64,000 nt of DNA from Aminobacterium sp. MB27-C1 (GTDB lineage Bacteria; Synergistota; Synergistia; Synergistales; Aminobacteriaceae), in assembly GCF_030908405.1 (NCBI RefSeq), contig NZ_CP133089.1, positions 1,984,001-2,048,000 of the forward strand, written 5' to 3'. A program made the translations under genes and the position numbers. The notes beneath the pieces were generated by a model. The model was given only the letters and a program-made list of their open reading frames with translations, did not search any database and was not told the origin of the DNA. This document shows, piece by piece, positions 1 through 9,942 of this stretch (the stretch's first letter is position 1; each line of letters starts with the position of its first letter).

Positions 1-1046
1 TCGGTCAAAATGGCATCGCTATGTCCAGTACCATATGTTGCAATATGCTCAATAGCTTCATCAATACTTTCCACAACCTTTACAGCAAGAATAAGGTCGT
101 TATACTCTGTCGCCCAATCCTCCTCTGTTGCGGAAATTGCACGCGAGTCTAGTTTGCATATAGCCTCATCCCCCCGTATTTCCACATTCTTCTCGTGGAG
201 AGCTGCCGCAACTAGGGGAACAAAACGAGATGCAACATTGGCATGGATCAGCAAGGTTTCTACTGTATTACATGTAGATGGACGCTGGGTCTTCGCATTT
301 ATAACAATGGGGATAGCTTTCTCAAAATCAGCTGTTTCATCAATAAAAATATGACAATTGCCCATACCCGTCATAATAAAGGGGACCGTCGCATTTTCCT
401 GCACAACTTTCTTTAAGCCTTTTCCACCACGTGGGATAAGCACGTCAAGATATTCATTCAATCGCATCAATTCCATTGTCGCTTCTCGATCAGGACTATC
501 TATAAGATTAATAGCTCCTTGCGGAATTCCAGCCTTTACGGCAGCATCAGATATTATCTGAGCAATAATTCTGTTCGAATGAAGAGCCTCTTTTCCCCCG
601 CGAAGAATCACACTGTTGCCAGCCTTAAGACAAAGCCCTGCAGCATCCGCCGTTACATTGGGACGAGATTCATAGATTATGCCTATCACCCCCAAAGGAA
701 CACGAACCCGACCTACACGAATTCCACTCTGTGCTGTCCACATCCCCAAGACTTCACCTATCGGGTCATGGAAGGCCGCTATTTCTTCAAGCCCCACAGC
801 CATGGCTTCCACGCGCTTTTCATTGAGTGTTAGACGTTCGAGAAGAGCATAAGAAAGCCCAGCTTGACGCCCCTCTTCCAAATCCTTCTTATTTGCACAT
901 AATATCTCGCTGCAATGATCTCGAAGGGCTCCAGCCATGGCACATAATGCTTTATTTTTTTCTTCAGATGAAGCTGTTGCCAAAAAACGGGATGCTTTTT
1001 TAGCCTTTTTACCCATATCCCGAACATATTCAGACATCTTCTTCAA
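1..1046 (-). CDS. proA: Gamma-glutamyl phosphate reductase (ProA), 3' end outside window
   Basis: Reduces gamma-glutamyl phosphate to glutamate semialdehyde with NADPH, the second step of proline synthesis. The reverse-strand frame stays open from the start to the window edge, giving about 348 residues of a family that is usually about 415, so roughly 70 C-terminal residues lie outside. Visible family features are the 'IYESRPNVTADAA' block and the aldehyde-dehydrogenase-type cysteine in 'QRPSTCNTVETLL'. I chose a TTG start at 1046 because an AGGAGGAAT ribosome site lies about 6 bases upstream; the in-frame ATG at 1037 would be 15 bases away. It follows proB by 18 bases, so the two are one operon. 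Confidence 0.95.
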   Translation of the reverse strand, partial: MKKMSEYVRDMGKKAKKASRFLATASSEEKNKALCAMAGALRDHCSEILCANKKDLEEGRQAGLSYALLERLTLNEKRVEAMAVGLEEIAAFHDPIGEVLGMWTAQSGIRVGRVRVPLGVIGIIYESRPNVTADAAGLCLKAGNSVILRGGKEALHSNRIIAQIISDAAVKAGIPQGAINLIDSPDREATMELMRLNEYLDVLIPRGGKGLKKVVQENATVPFIMTGMGNCHIFIDETADFEKAIPIVINAKTQRPSTCNTVETLLIHANVASRFVPLVAAALHEKNVEIRGDEAICKLDSRAISATEEDWATEYNDLILAVKVVESIDEAIEHIATYGTGHSDAILT

Positions 1047-1064
1047 TACTATTCCTCCTCCACT

Positions 1065-2189
1065 CTAGATCAAAGCTAAATTATTACGATGAACAATCTC
1101 GTCATAATCGGTATTTCCAAGAAGAGCTTCTATTTCATCAGTATGATGGCCGGCAATAATAGCAATTTCATCGGAGGAAAAATTAACCATTCCCCGAGCT
1201 ATTTCCACTTTGCTACCATCAAAAATTGATACGACTTCACCTCGCGAAAAATTCCCCTCCACTGCAACAACACCTGATGGCAGGAGGCTTTTCCCTCTAT
1301 TGCGAACTGCTTCAGCAGCGCCATCATCAACAACAATTCGTCCATGGGGAGTACTTCCGAAAGCAATCCACTGTTTTCGAGCCTGAACAGGCTCCCCAGA
1401 AGGAAGGAAAAGCGTTCCCAAATTTTCCCCATCCAAAAGACGACGTAAGATATTCGGCTCTTTATTATTTGCAATAATCATGGGGATACCTGAGGTCATA
1501 ACAATTCGTGCTGCTGCGAGCTTAGTAAACATACCTCCACTGGAATGCTTGCTTCCCTTCGTACGGGAATGAGCCAATAATTCCTGAGAGACCTCCTCCA
1601 CAACAGGAAGCAGGTGGGCCTCAGGATTGATTCTTGGATCATCGCTGAAAAGCCCATCTATATCAGAAAGGATAATTAAAAGATCTGCATCGATAAGACA
1701 CGACACCATTGCTGAAAGAGTATCATTATCTCCAAATTTTATTTCGTCTACAGCGACAGTATCATTCTCATTAATAATGGGGACAACGGCAAAATCAAAG
1801 AGGGTCAATAAAGTGTGTCGAGCATTCAAATAGCGAAGACGATTAGAGAAGACGTCACGAGTCAACAAAACCTGAGCCACTGTCTTGCCGTATTCTGAAA
1901 AGAATTTTTCATACATGTGAACAAGCCGTCCCTGCCCGATAGCGGCAAGAGCCTGCTTCTCCGGCAAGGTTTTAGGCCTGTCTGGAAAATTGATTTTACC
2001 CACGCCAGCTCCAACCGCTCCCGAACTGATGAGACAAACGTCACGCCCGCTACTTTGCAAGTCTGAAATCTCCCTCGCTAAAGTCTCCATGCGAAGTAGA
2101 TTTATTTTCCCCGTCGAGTGGGTTACAGTACTCGTTCCAACTTTTATAACAACACGTTTACACGACTTTAAACGTTCTCTTTGTACCAT
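1065..2189 (-). CDS. proB: Glutamate 5-kinase (ProB) with PUA domain
   Basis: Phosphorylates glutamate to gamma-glutamyl phosphate, the first and feedback-controlled step of proline synthesis. The 374 residues match the family length. The N-terminal amino-acid-kinase fold begins 'RVVIKVGTSTVT'; 'SSGAVGAG', 'INENDTVA' and 'GGMFTKLAAARI' are kinase motifs, and the last ~100 residues form the PUA domain found in bacterial ProB. The longer frame to 2246 was rejected: GGAGGGTGA lies just upstream of the ATG at 2189. It is first in the proBA unit, with a promoter and a perfect palindrome upstream. Confidence 0.96.
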   Translation of the reverse strand: MVQRERLKSCKRVVIKVGTSTVTHSTGKINLLRMETLAREISDLQSSGRDVCLISSGAVGAGVGKINFPDRPKTLPEKQALAAIGQGRLVHMYEKFFSEYGKTVAQVLLTRDVFSNRLRYLNARHTLLTLFDFAVVPIINENDTVAVDEIKFGDNDTLSAMVSCLIDADLLIILSDIDGLFSDDPRINPEAHLLPVVEEVSQELLAHSRTKGSKHSSGGMFTKLAAARIVMTSGIPMIIANNKEPNILRRLLDGENLGTLFLPSGEPVQARKQWIAFGSTPHGRIVVDDGAAEAVRNRGKSLLPSGVVAVEGNFSRGEVVSIFDGSKVEIARGMVNFSSDEIAIIAGHHTDEIEALLGNTDYDEIVHRNNLALI

Positions 2190-2234
2190 TCTTGATTCAC
2201 CCTCCGCACAACTCTCCAAATTAACGATTACGTA

Positions 2235-2289
2235 CAAGTGTAACACTTGATATAACTATAATTTATAGAACAAAAATTTAAATGTTTAA
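2235..2289 (-). promoter_or_regulatory. proBA promoter with palindromic candidate operator
   Basis: On the minus strand TTAAAC (2289-2284) and TATAAA (2267-2262) are spaced by 16 bases, giving a predicted start near 2255. Just downstream, at 2235-2249, is the perfect inverted repeat CAAGTG-TAA-CACTTG, placed where a bound repressor would block initiation. The -35 box overlaps the last codons of the upstream GH57 gene. No factor is identified. Confidence 0.4.
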
Positions 2290-4667
2290 AGTCTCATATT
2301 AAGTAAATCTCCAACCGCTTTATATGCGGGGGTTTCAAAGATTAAAGGATCAAAAAGAGACGCATATACATTTTGTACCTTCCATAAATTAATATCCCAA
2401 TGGTGACGACGAACAAACTCCAGCATTCTTTCCACCTTGGCCAATGAAGAAAATTGCAATTCCCTATCTGTCTGCTCAGCAAGATAGATCATTTCTCGCT
2501 CAAGACGCCCTCGAATATGGTGTTGCAACTCTGCCTCATTAATATCAACTCTCCACGAATGTGCTTGTGTAAGTCGCCTTTCTATTTGTTCCAAATCGGG
2601 ATCGCCATCCCAAATAACTCTTTTGAGTTCTCCGTTCAAGACAACTTCAGCAGCACTCAGAAGCACGTCAGGCAAAGGCATTCGTATTAATCCCATAAAA
2701 GCAAGGAGGCTATCGTAATCACGAATAACACTCTTCAAATAATTTTCTATACGAGTAACATCTCTATCAATAATAGAGTGCATAATTCGCCGCTGTCCAT
2801 CTTTAAAAAGATGTCGAAGTGAATAAGTGCGATGCCCGAAGAGTTCTACGAAAAATTTCTCTGTTTCTTGAGGAAATTTCTCTTGAAGAGATTCTTGCCA
2901 TTGGAGCATGTCTTCCTGCCTCGCCGAAGCTCGAACGCCGCAAAGGACGTCGTGTCCTCCCCTATGGAATGCTGCGAAAAAGATTCTCTGTTTCTCACCT
3001 GTCACCATATGTAAAAGAGTGGCAACACCCAAAGAGAGACGTTCTCCTTTTTCTTTAAGAAGAACCTTCTTCTCGGCTTGTATTTGATAATTATAAAGAG
3101 AAAAAATATCTTCTTCCGCAACATCTTCTTCAAAAAGCGTCTTTACAGCATAATGGGCCGCAACTCGGAAAAAGTCAACATAAAAAGGAACCACAAAAAT
3201 TTCAAAAATGACGCCACCATTTTTAAACTCTCGTACGTTACTTGGAGCTTTTTCGAGCAAAGACATAAAGTTGTTTTTTATACCTTTACCTGACAATTCT
3301 TCAAGCAACGATAGAGCATGATATGCATATAAAAGAACTTGAAGAGCCTCTATACCAGATATTTCATCGAAAAACCAACCACAGCTCGTATACATAAACA
3401 TAGCGCTACGTTCCATCTCCAAAAGCTTTAACGCCCGTATTTGCTCTTCTGAAGAGAGCTCCCTTGGAGAAACAGCAGAGAAAAATTCTTGGCGAGATCC
3501 AGTTGAATTGCCCAGTAGACATTGCACATAGACATTTCTCGCCTGCCATGGGTCCGTAAAGAGAGAAGATGCGTCTTTTTCATAAAATTCATCTATTTTT
3601 TGCCGCAACCAATCCAAAGATTCTCTCAGCGGCTGCCTCCACTTCTGATGCCATCCTGGATGTAATCCACTATTACAGCCGCAATCCTCTTTCCATCGTT
3701 TTATGCCATGAACACAGCTCCATGATGTTTCGTCACGAATTTGTACTTCATATTGAGGCGGAAAGTTATCAAGATATTCTCCATATATGGTAAGTCGTGT
3801 ATCTTCTCTTTGTTCCATGTAGTTCAAACACCAGGCAAGAGCCATATCTCCATATTTATGGTGATGGCCAAAGGTCTCCCCATCAGTAGCAACATGAGCA
3901 AGAGGTGCTTTTTCTTTCACTCTCTCTATTGACGAAAGAAATCTTTGAGCTAAAAGCTGGCCATTCTGTAAGAGGGAACCAAATGCAATGTCTCTTGCTA
4001 AAAAATCGTCGTAGAAAAAGAGAGCAATACTTCTTCCCGACGGAAGATGGCATAAATATGGATGCCATGTTTCAATAGGTTTTTGGCTAGTATCATGCCA
4101 ATTCGTTTCGATTATACTTTTCCATCTTTTAGCCTGATGAGGGGCCAAAAGAGTAAATCGAATACCCTCAGCTGCCAGAACATCCAGAGTTTCCACATCA
4201 ATAGCCGTTTCAGGAAGCCACATTCCCTCTGGGAAACGTCCAAAACGAGACGTAAAATCCTGAATACCCCAAACTACTTGAGTTACTTTATCTTTCATGG
4301 AGGCCAAAGGCATTATCATGTGGTTGTAAACTTGAGCAAGCGCAGGACCATGATTGGAAAATCTTTCTCTTCCTCTACGGTCTGCTTCTAGCAATCCTTC
4401 ATATGTGTCATGGTCGTGTCGTTCCATCCACTGTAGTAAAGTAGGCCCTACATTAAAACTCATTCGCTCATAGTTCGAGATAATTTTAATTATTTTGCCG
4501 TCTTTGCCTAGAATTCTGGCAACCCTGTTCGGAGCATAACATTCGGCAGATATCCGTTCATTCCAATCATGCCAAGGAGCTGCTGACTCTTGCAACTCAA
4601 TATCGCCAAGCCACGGATTTTCTCGTGGCGGTTGATAAAAATGTCCATGTACACATATATTTTTCAT
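2286..4667 (-). CDS. Glycoside hydrolase family 57 protein (DUF3536 type)
   Basis: Probable alpha-glucan-acting hydrolase or transferase of GH57, cytoplasmic (no signal peptide). It has 793 residues, beginning 'NICVHGHFYQPPREN', a hallmark of the DUF3536 branch. 'MWLPETAID' (about residue 160) holds the likely nucleophile Glu and 'ATDGETFGHHHKYGD' (about 265) the likely catalytic Asp, both by analogy with GH57 glucanotransferases; the second half is the long DUF3536 helical region. The ATG at 4667 begins one base after the glgB stop, with GAGGAAG upstream, so translation is probably coupled to glgB. The context says glycogen trimming or remodelling; the exact specificity is unknown. Confidence 0.85.
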   Translation of the reverse strand: MKNICVHGHFYQPPRENPWLGDIELQESAAPWHDWNERISAECYAPNRVARILGKDGKIIKIISNYERMSFNVGPTLLQWMERHDHDTYEGLLEADRRGRERFSNHGPALAQVYNHMIMPLASMKDKVTQVVWGIQDFTSRFGRFPEGMWLPETAIDVETLDVLAAEGIRFTLLAPHQAKRWKSIIETNWHDTSQKPIETWHPYLCHLPSGRSIALFFYDDFLARDIAFGSLLQNGQLLAQRFLSSIERVKEKAPLAHVATDGETFGHHHKYGDMALAWCLNYMEQREDTRLTIYGEYLDNFPPQYEVQIRDETSWSCVHGIKRWKEDCGCNSGLHPGWHQKWRQPLRESLDWLRQKIDEFYEKDASSLFTDPWQARNVYVQCLLGNSTGSRQEFFSAVSPRELSSEEQIRALKLLEMERSAMFMYTSCGWFFDEISGIEALQVLLYAYHALSLLEELSGKGIKNNFMSLLEKAPSNVREFKNGGVIFEIFVVPFYVDFFRVAAHYAVKTLFEEDVAEEDIFSLYNYQIQAEKKVLLKEKGERLSLGVATLLHMVTGEKQRIFFAAFHRGGHDVLCGVRASARQEDMLQWQESLQEKFPQETEKFFVELFGHRTYSLRHLFKDGQRRIMHSIIDRDVTRIENYLKSVIRDYDSLLAFMGLIRMPLPDVLLSAAEVVLNGELKRVIWDGDPDLEQIERRLTQAHSWRVDINEAELQHHIRGRLEREMIYLAEQTDRELQFSSLAKVERMLEFVRRHHWDINLWKVQNVYASLFDPLIFETPAYKAVGDLLNMRL

Positions 4668-4668
4668 T

Positions 4669-6573
4669 TCACTCTTCCTCTTTTCTGAAGAAAAGAGCTC
4701 CAAAAGCAGGAAGAGTCAAAGAGAGGAAAGCGGAGTGTTCTTTCCAACGTTCAGGAATGGCTTCCTTTCCGCCGAAATTTCCCTCTCCTCTTCCTCCATA
4801 CATTTCTCCATCGCTGTTAAGGAGCTCTCGCCAATATCCAGCAACAGGAACTCCGACACGATAGTTATAACGAACAACAGGAGTAAAGTTAAAAATGGCC
4901 AAAATCATATTCTCTTCTTCATCTTTCCGAATAAAGCCGACAATGCTTGCGCTGCTATCAGAACATGCAATCCATTGAAAACCTTGCTGTTTAAAATCAT
5001 TAACATGCAATGCTTTTTCGCTAACATATATCTTATTGATATCATGCACCCATCGCTGAACTCCCTTATGAAAAGGCAAATCCAAAAGAGACCAATCTAA
5101 GGATTCCTCATGACTCCATTCTCTCCTTTGCGCAAAGTCATCTCCCATAAAAATTAATTTCTTCCCTGGATGGGCATACATATATCCCAAAAGCAAACGT
5201 AGCTGCGAAAATTTTTCTTCGAGATTTCCAGGCATTTTTTCAAGCAACGATCTTTTTCCGTAGACAACTTCATCATGAGAAAAGGGAAGAATATAATTTT
5301 CAGAGAAGGCATACATCAGGCTAAAGGTCAGGTCATTTTGATGGTATTGTCTATAAAAGGGATCTTTCTTCATATATTCCAAAATATCGTGCATCCAGCC
5401 CATATTCCACTTCATTCCGAAACCCAATCCTCCTGCATAGGGTGGACGAGTTACAAGAGGCCATGCCGTAGATTCTTCAGCAATAGTCAAAGTGTCAGGG
5501 AAATAGAGATAAATTGCTTCATTAAGACGACGTAAAAAGGAGACAGCCTCCATATTTTCACGCCCCCCATATTGGTTGGGAATCCACTCTCCGTCATTTT
5601 TCGCATAATCGAGATAGAGCATAGAGGCAACGCCATCGAGACGAAGTCCATCTACATGGTAATAATCAATCCAGAAAAGAGCGCTGTTAATGAGAAATTC
5701 CTGCACTTCAGTTCGACCGTAGTTAAAAATATAGCTTCTCCACTCTGGATGAATTTTCTGTCGAGGGTCTGAATGTTCATATAAAGATGTTCCATCAAAA
5801 TAGGCAAGACCATGAGCATCGGAAGGAAAATGAGAAGGAACCCAGTCGAGAAAAACAGCAATATCGGCCCTGTGCAGCATGTCTATAAGAAACATAAGAT
5901 CTTGTGGAGCTCCATAACGCCTCGTGGGAGCGAAAAAACCCGTTACCTGATAGCCCCAGGATCCATAAAAAGGATGTTCCATAACAGGCATAAGCTCCAC
6001 AGCCGTAAATCCCATTTTTTTTACGTAAGCAACCAAAGGATCTGCAATATCTCTATACGAAAACCACTCTCCTTTTTTTCTCATCCAAGAACCTAAATGG
6101 ACTTCGTATAAAGAAAGGGGGGAAGAAAACCAATTGATTGTTTTTCTTTTCTCCAGCCACTCAGTATCTTCCCATTCGTAATTGAGGGATGTAATAACTG
6201 ATGCCGTTTTAGGAGGCTTTTCACACATAAAGGCAAAGGGATCTCCCTTATCAAAAATTTCTCCTTTCTTCGAACGGATATGATATTTATAAAAATCACC
6301 ACAAGAAGCAGAAAAGACTACCCCTTCCCAAATGCCACTTTCATCCCATCTATTAGAGAGATGATCTGCCTCAGGATTCCAATTATTAAAATCTCCAATG
6401 ACAGAAACTTCAGCAGCATTAGGAGCCCATACTGCAAAATATACCCCCTCGACACCATCTATAGACACGACGTGAGCTCCCATTTTTGTATAGAGTTTCA
6501 AATGGGTACCCTCTTTGAAAAGATAAGTATCAATATCTGAAAAAAGGGATAATGGTAAATCTTTGCCGCTCAT
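4669..6573 (-). CDS. glgB: 1,4-alpha-glucan branching enzyme (GlgB)
   Basis: Makes alpha-1,6 branches in glycogen. The 634-residue protein has an N-terminal CBM48 ('YFAVWAPNAAEVSVIGDFNNW') and a GH13 barrel. The catalytic set is visible: nucleophile Asp in 'DGLRLDGVAS', acid/base Glu in 'TIAEESTAWP', and Asp in 'PFSHDEVVYGK'. The ATG at 6573 was preferred to the upstream TTG (6651) because AAGGGGG precedes it at normal spacing. It is first of a glgB-GH57 pair, divergent from malQ-glgP-glgA. No glgC (ADP-glucose pyrophosphorylase) is in this window. Confidence 0.96.
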   Translation of the reverse strand: MSGKDLPLSLFSDIDTYLFKEGTHLKLYTKMGAHVVSIDGVEGVYFAVWAPNAAEVSVIGDFNNWNPEADHLSNRWDESGIWEGVVFSASCGDFYKYHIRSKKGEIFDKGDPFAFMCEKPPKTASVITSLNYEWEDTEWLEKRKTINWFSSPLSLYEVHLGSWMRKKGEWFSYRDIADPLVAYVKKMGFTAVELMPVMEHPFYGSWGYQVTGFFAPTRRYGAPQDLMFLIDMLHRADIAVFLDWVPSHFPSDAHGLAYFDGTSLYEHSDPRQKIHPEWRSYIFNYGRTEVQEFLINSALFWIDYYHVDGLRLDGVASMLYLDYAKNDGEWIPNQYGGRENMEAVSFLRRLNEAIYLYFPDTLTIAEESTAWPLVTRPPYAGGLGFGMKWNMGWMHDILEYMKKDPFYRQYHQNDLTFSLMYAFSENYILPFSHDEVVYGKRSLLEKMPGNLEEKFSQLRLLLGYMYAHPGKKLIFMGDDFAQRREWSHEESLDWSLLDLPFHKGVQRWVHDINKIYVSEKALHVNDFKQQGFQWIACSDSSASIVGFIRKDEEENMILAIFNFTPVVRYNYRVGVPVAGYWRELLNSDGEMYGGRGEGNFGGKEAIPERWKEHSAFLSLTLPAFGALFFRKEEE

Positions 6574-6605
6574 AATTGTCCCCCTTGCAAAATAAATAAA
6601 ATTAT

Positions 6606-6620
6606 TTTTTAAATTATAAC
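6606..6620 (-). promoter_or_regulatory. Extended -10 promoter of glgB
   Basis: In the 107-base divergent gap between glgB and malQ, the minus strand carries TGTTATAAT, an extended -10 box (TATAAT core at 6618-6613), about 33 bases before the likely start point-to-ATG interval ends at 6573. No good -35 box lies at the right distance. Read from sequence only. Confidence 0.4.
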
Positions 6621-6680
6621 AATCTCTACCCTCTGTGGTGTAGAATGTCAATACTTAGAAAAAGAGAGAGGAGGGAAAAT

Positions 6681-8174
6681 ATGACAAGACATGGTGGAAT
6701 TTTGCTGCCAGTTTTTTCTCTTCCATCTCCATGGGGCATTGGCGATGTGGGATCTCGTGCCAGGAACTTCGTAGATTGGCTTGCCCAGGCAGGCCAACAC
6801 TATTGGCAAATGCTGCCCCTGACACATACAAAAGAAATCTTCGGGAATTCTCCTTATAGCAGTCTCTCTGCCTTCGCATGTTCTCCCCTACTTGCAAGCA
6901 TTGAAGATTTAATTGATGAAGGTTTGATCTACCCCAATGAAATTCCCCTCTTCAATGAAGAAAAGGTCGGCAAGGTGCACTATGGTCTGGCTGAAAAGCT
7001 GAAAATGCCTCTTTTGGAGAAAGCCTTTCAGCGCTTTATCCAACGGGCTAACATGGATCCCCTTTATCTTTTTTGGGAAGAACAGCGATGGTGGCTTAAC
7101 GATTTTGCCCTTTTTATGGCTATTCGCCATAGAATAGAAGATGATCGATGGAACTTATGGCCAGCTTCCATCAGACAAAGAGAGAAGCAAACTTTAGATA
7201 CGATCAGATCAGAAGAAAAAGAGTATATCCTTTTTACCGTATTTGTTCAGTATGTCGTATTTTCTCAATTTCAAAAATTACGTTCCTACTGTCGTTCCCG
7301 AAATGTTGAACTCATTGGAGATCTTCCCATATACGTAAGTTTTGAAAGTGCAGATGTATGGGGTTGTCCTGAAATGTTTCAACTGAATGCTGATATGACT
7401 CCCATCGCCGTATCAGGAGTTCCACCTGATTATTTCAGTTCTACGGGACAACGATGGGGGAATCCTCTATATCGATGGGATTACGCTCAAGATAATTCTT
7501 TTCATTGGTGGATAAAACGACTCGAACATGCGTTGCACTTTTTCGATCTGGTCCGCTTCGATCACTTTAGAGGATTTCTTGCCTACTGGAGTATCCCATA
7601 TGAAGAGAAAACTGCTGTAAAGGGACATTGGGAAGAAGGCCCGAACGACAACTTTTTTTCCGCAATAAAAGAGAAATTCTCAACTATGCCCTTCATTGCC
7701 GAAAACCTGGGAATTATTACCCCTGACGTAACTGAAGCCATGAAAAGATACGATCTACCCGGGATGCTCGTTTTACTCTTTGCCTTTGATGAATCGATGC
7801 CTCGTAACCCATATATTCTGCATAATCATACTCCCAACAACTTCATATATACGGGAACACACGATAATAATACTGTAAAAGGTTGGTTTGACGAAGACTC
7901 CACCACCCAAGAAAAAGAAAGGCTAAGCACCTATACCAATACGCCTCTCAATCGCAACAACGTAACAACCGTTCTTACCCGGCTCGCCCTCATGTCTGTA
8001 GCTGACACAGCAATTATTCCTCTTCAGGATTATCTCAATCTGGGGAGCGAAGGAAGAATCAATACTCCATCAACAATAGAAGGGAACTGGCAATGGATGT
8101 TAACGGGAAAAGAATTAACAGATTCTCTGGCTGCATCTCTTCATTCCCTCATGACCGTTTATGGAAGGATATAA
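6681..8174 (+). CDS. malQ: 4-alpha-glucanotransferase (MalQ, GH77)
   Basis: Disproportionates maltodextrins by moving alpha-1,4-glucan segments. The 497-residue protein shows the GH77 opening 'GILLPVFSLPSPWGIGDVG' with 'FVDWLAQAGQHYWQMLPL', 'NSPYSSLSAFA', 'GDLPIYVSFESADVW', 'DLVRFDHFRGF' (nucleophile Asp), 'FIAENLGIIT' (acid/base Glu) and 'YTGTHDNNTVKGW'. The start at 6681 follows GGAGGGAAAAT; the earlier ATG at 6645 lacks a ribosome site. It heads the malQ-glgP-glgA unit and supplies glucans suited to the phosphorylase. Confidence 0.96.
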   Translation: MTRHGGILLPVFSLPSPWGIGDVGSRARNFVDWLAQAGQHYWQMLPLTHTKEIFGNSPYSSLSAFACSPLLASIEDLIDEGLIYPNEIPLFNEEKVGKVHYGLAEKLKMPLLEKAFQRFIQRANMDPLYLFWEEQRWWLNDFALFMAIRHRIEDDRWNLWPASIRQREKQTLDTIRSEEKEYILFTVFVQYVVFSQFQKLRSYCRSRNVELIGDLPIYVSFESADVWGCPEMFQLNADMTPIAVSGVPPDYFSSTGQRWGNPLYRWDYAQDNSFHWWIKRLEHALHFFDLVRFDHFRGFLAYWSIPYEEKTAVKGHWEEGPNDNFFSAIKEKFSTMPFIAENLGIITPDVTEAMKRYDLPGMLVLLFAFDESMPRNPYILHNHTPNNFIYTGTHDNNTVKGWFDEDSTTQEKERLSTYTNTPLNRNNVTTVLTRLALMSVADTAIIPLQDYLNLGSEGRINTPSTIEGNWQWMLTGKELTDSLAASLHSLMTVYGRI

Positions 8175-8193
8175 AGAAAGAAGGTGATGACCA

Positions 8194-9927
8194 ATGCAGT
8201 TTCAGCCTCAAAAAAATTTAGGAAAATCTATACAGGATCTCCTTGAGCAAGATCCCTCCTTTCGAACTGTGGCGTATTTCTCCATGGAAATAGGAATAAA
8301 AACATCTATCCCCACATACGCCGGTGGTTTAGGTATTCTCGCCGGAGATATATTAAAAAGCGCTGCAGATATGGGAGTTCCCATGGTTGGAATCACTTTG
8401 CTCTATCGAAGAGGGTATTTTGAACAAGAATTTAATAATGAACAATGGCAAACAGAAAAACCTGTTCTTTGGCATCCTGAACAGGAACTTACGCCCCTCC
8501 ACAATAAAGTTTCTATTAAAATTCAAAATCGGGATGTCAACATACAGACGTGGCTCTACGAAATTGCAGGTTCATCCGGATACTCTATCCCAATATACTT
8601 TCTTGATACTGATATAGAGTCAAATCATCCGGAAGATCGTCAACTCTCATGGTATCTTTACGGTGGGGAAACCCTCTACCGCCTATGCCAAGAAATAGTT
8701 CTTGGTGTAGGTGGACTTCGAATGTTGCGAGATTTAGGCTACAACAACATAGAAACATTCCATCTCAACGAAGGGCACGCCGGCTTCCTCTCTTTGGAAC
8801 TCATGAGAGAAATGGGATATTACGATCCGGCAAAAGTCAGAGAACACGTTGTTTTTACAACTCATACCCCTGTAGCAGCAGGGCACGATTTTTTTAAATA
8901 CGAGCTCATTGAAAAGGTTATGTCTTCAGATGCTTTAACAACACTTAAGAGAATGATTCCTTCAGAGGGCGTCTCTATGACCGAATTAGGCCTTCGATAT
9001 AGTCGATTTGTAAATGGAGTCTCAAAAAAGCACGCAGAAATAAGCCGTAAACTTTTCAATGCGCCTACAATTCAAAGTGTCACCAATGGAATACATCCTA
9101 CAACATGGGTCAGTCCTGGGATGAGAAAGCTTCTTTCTCGTCACATTCCGGGTTGGGAAAATGATCCAGGTCGTCTTGTCCAAGCTCTGACTCTTCCCTC
9201 TGACGAACTCTGGTCTGTACATCAAGCATCTAAAATGCGACTTCTTGCATATATTCTCGAAGAAACGGGAGTATCTCTCAAATCTGACATTTTAACAATC
9301 GGTTTCGCACGTCGAGCTGCTACATATAAACGAGCTGACCTCATTTTTTCTAATCTAAAAAAACTCATAGAGATAGGAACAGGTAAAATTCAGCTTATTT
9401 TTTCCGGTAAAGCCCATCCTAAAGACGATGGGGGCAAAGCCCTTATACAAAGAATAATGAATACGTCAAATAAAATCAAAGACTCTATACTCATGGTTTA
9501 CCTTCCAAATCACACAATGGAGCTTGGTCGTCTTATTACCCAAGGAGTAGATATTTGGCTCAACACTCCACTTCGTCCAAGAGAAGCTTCAGGTACAAGC
9601 GGAATGAAGTGTGCTTTAAATGGGGTCATGAATTTTTCTGTTCTTGATGGTTGGTGGATTGAAGGCTGGATAGAAGACGTTACAGGCTGGGCCATTGGCC
9701 CAACGCCCAGCGATACAGATCTTCATGCCTATGACGAATCGAAAGACGCCATAGATCTTTACGAAAAACTCGAAAAGAAAATTATCCCTGCCTATTATTC
9801 AGATCGGGAGCATTGGATAAGAATGATGAAAAATGCAATCGCGCTGAATGGCAGCTATTTCCATACTCATAGAGTTATAAAAGAGTATTGTGAAAAAGCC
9901 TATGGGATTTCATTTCGTGGAATATAA
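8194..9927 (+). CDS. glgP: Alpha-glucan phosphorylase, short GT35 type
   Basis: Releases glucose-1-phosphate from alpha-1,4-glucan using phosphate and PLP. At 577 residues it belongs to the short bacterial/archaeal class rather than the ~800-residue classical GlgP. Seen: 'VAYFSMEIGI...TYAGGLGILAGD' at the N-terminus, 'FHLNEGHAGF', 'THTPVAAGHD', and near the C-terminus 'EASGTSGMKCALNG', whose Lys carries PLP in this family. It sits 19 bases after malQ with a GGTGATG ribosome site and 15 bases before glgA. Confidence 0.95.
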   Translation: MQFQPQKNLGKSIQDLLEQDPSFRTVAYFSMEIGIKTSIPTYAGGLGILAGDILKSAADMGVPMVGITLLYRRGYFEQEFNNEQWQTEKPVLWHPEQELTPLHNKVSIKIQNRDVNIQTWLYEIAGSSGYSIPIYFLDTDIESNHPEDRQLSWYLYGGETLYRLCQEIVLGVGGLRMLRDLGYNNIETFHLNEGHAGFLSLELMREMGYYDPAKVREHVVFTTHTPVAAGHDFFKYELIEKVMSSDALTTLKRMIPSEGVSMTELGLRYSRFVNGVSKKHAEISRKLFNAPTIQSVTNGIHPTTWVSPGMRKLLSRHIPGWENDPGRLVQALTLPSDELWSVHQASKMRLLAYILEETGVSLKSDILTIGFARRAATYKRADLIFSNLKKLIEIGTGKIQLIFSGKAHPKDDGGKALIQRIMNTSNKIKDSILMVYLPNHTMELGRLITQGVDIWLNTPLRPREASGTSGMKCALNGVMNFSVLDGWWIEGWIEDVTGWAIGPTPSDTDLHAYDESKDAIDLYEKLEKKIIPAYYSDREHWIRMMKNAIALNGSYFHTHRVIKEYCEKAYGISFRGI

Positions 9928-9942
9928 GGAGGTGCTACTTTT

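Noticed and set aside
830-1027. Reverse-strand ORF of 65 codons
   Set aside because: It is a +1 shadow inside proA; the proA frame gives continuous homology-like protein through the same stretch.
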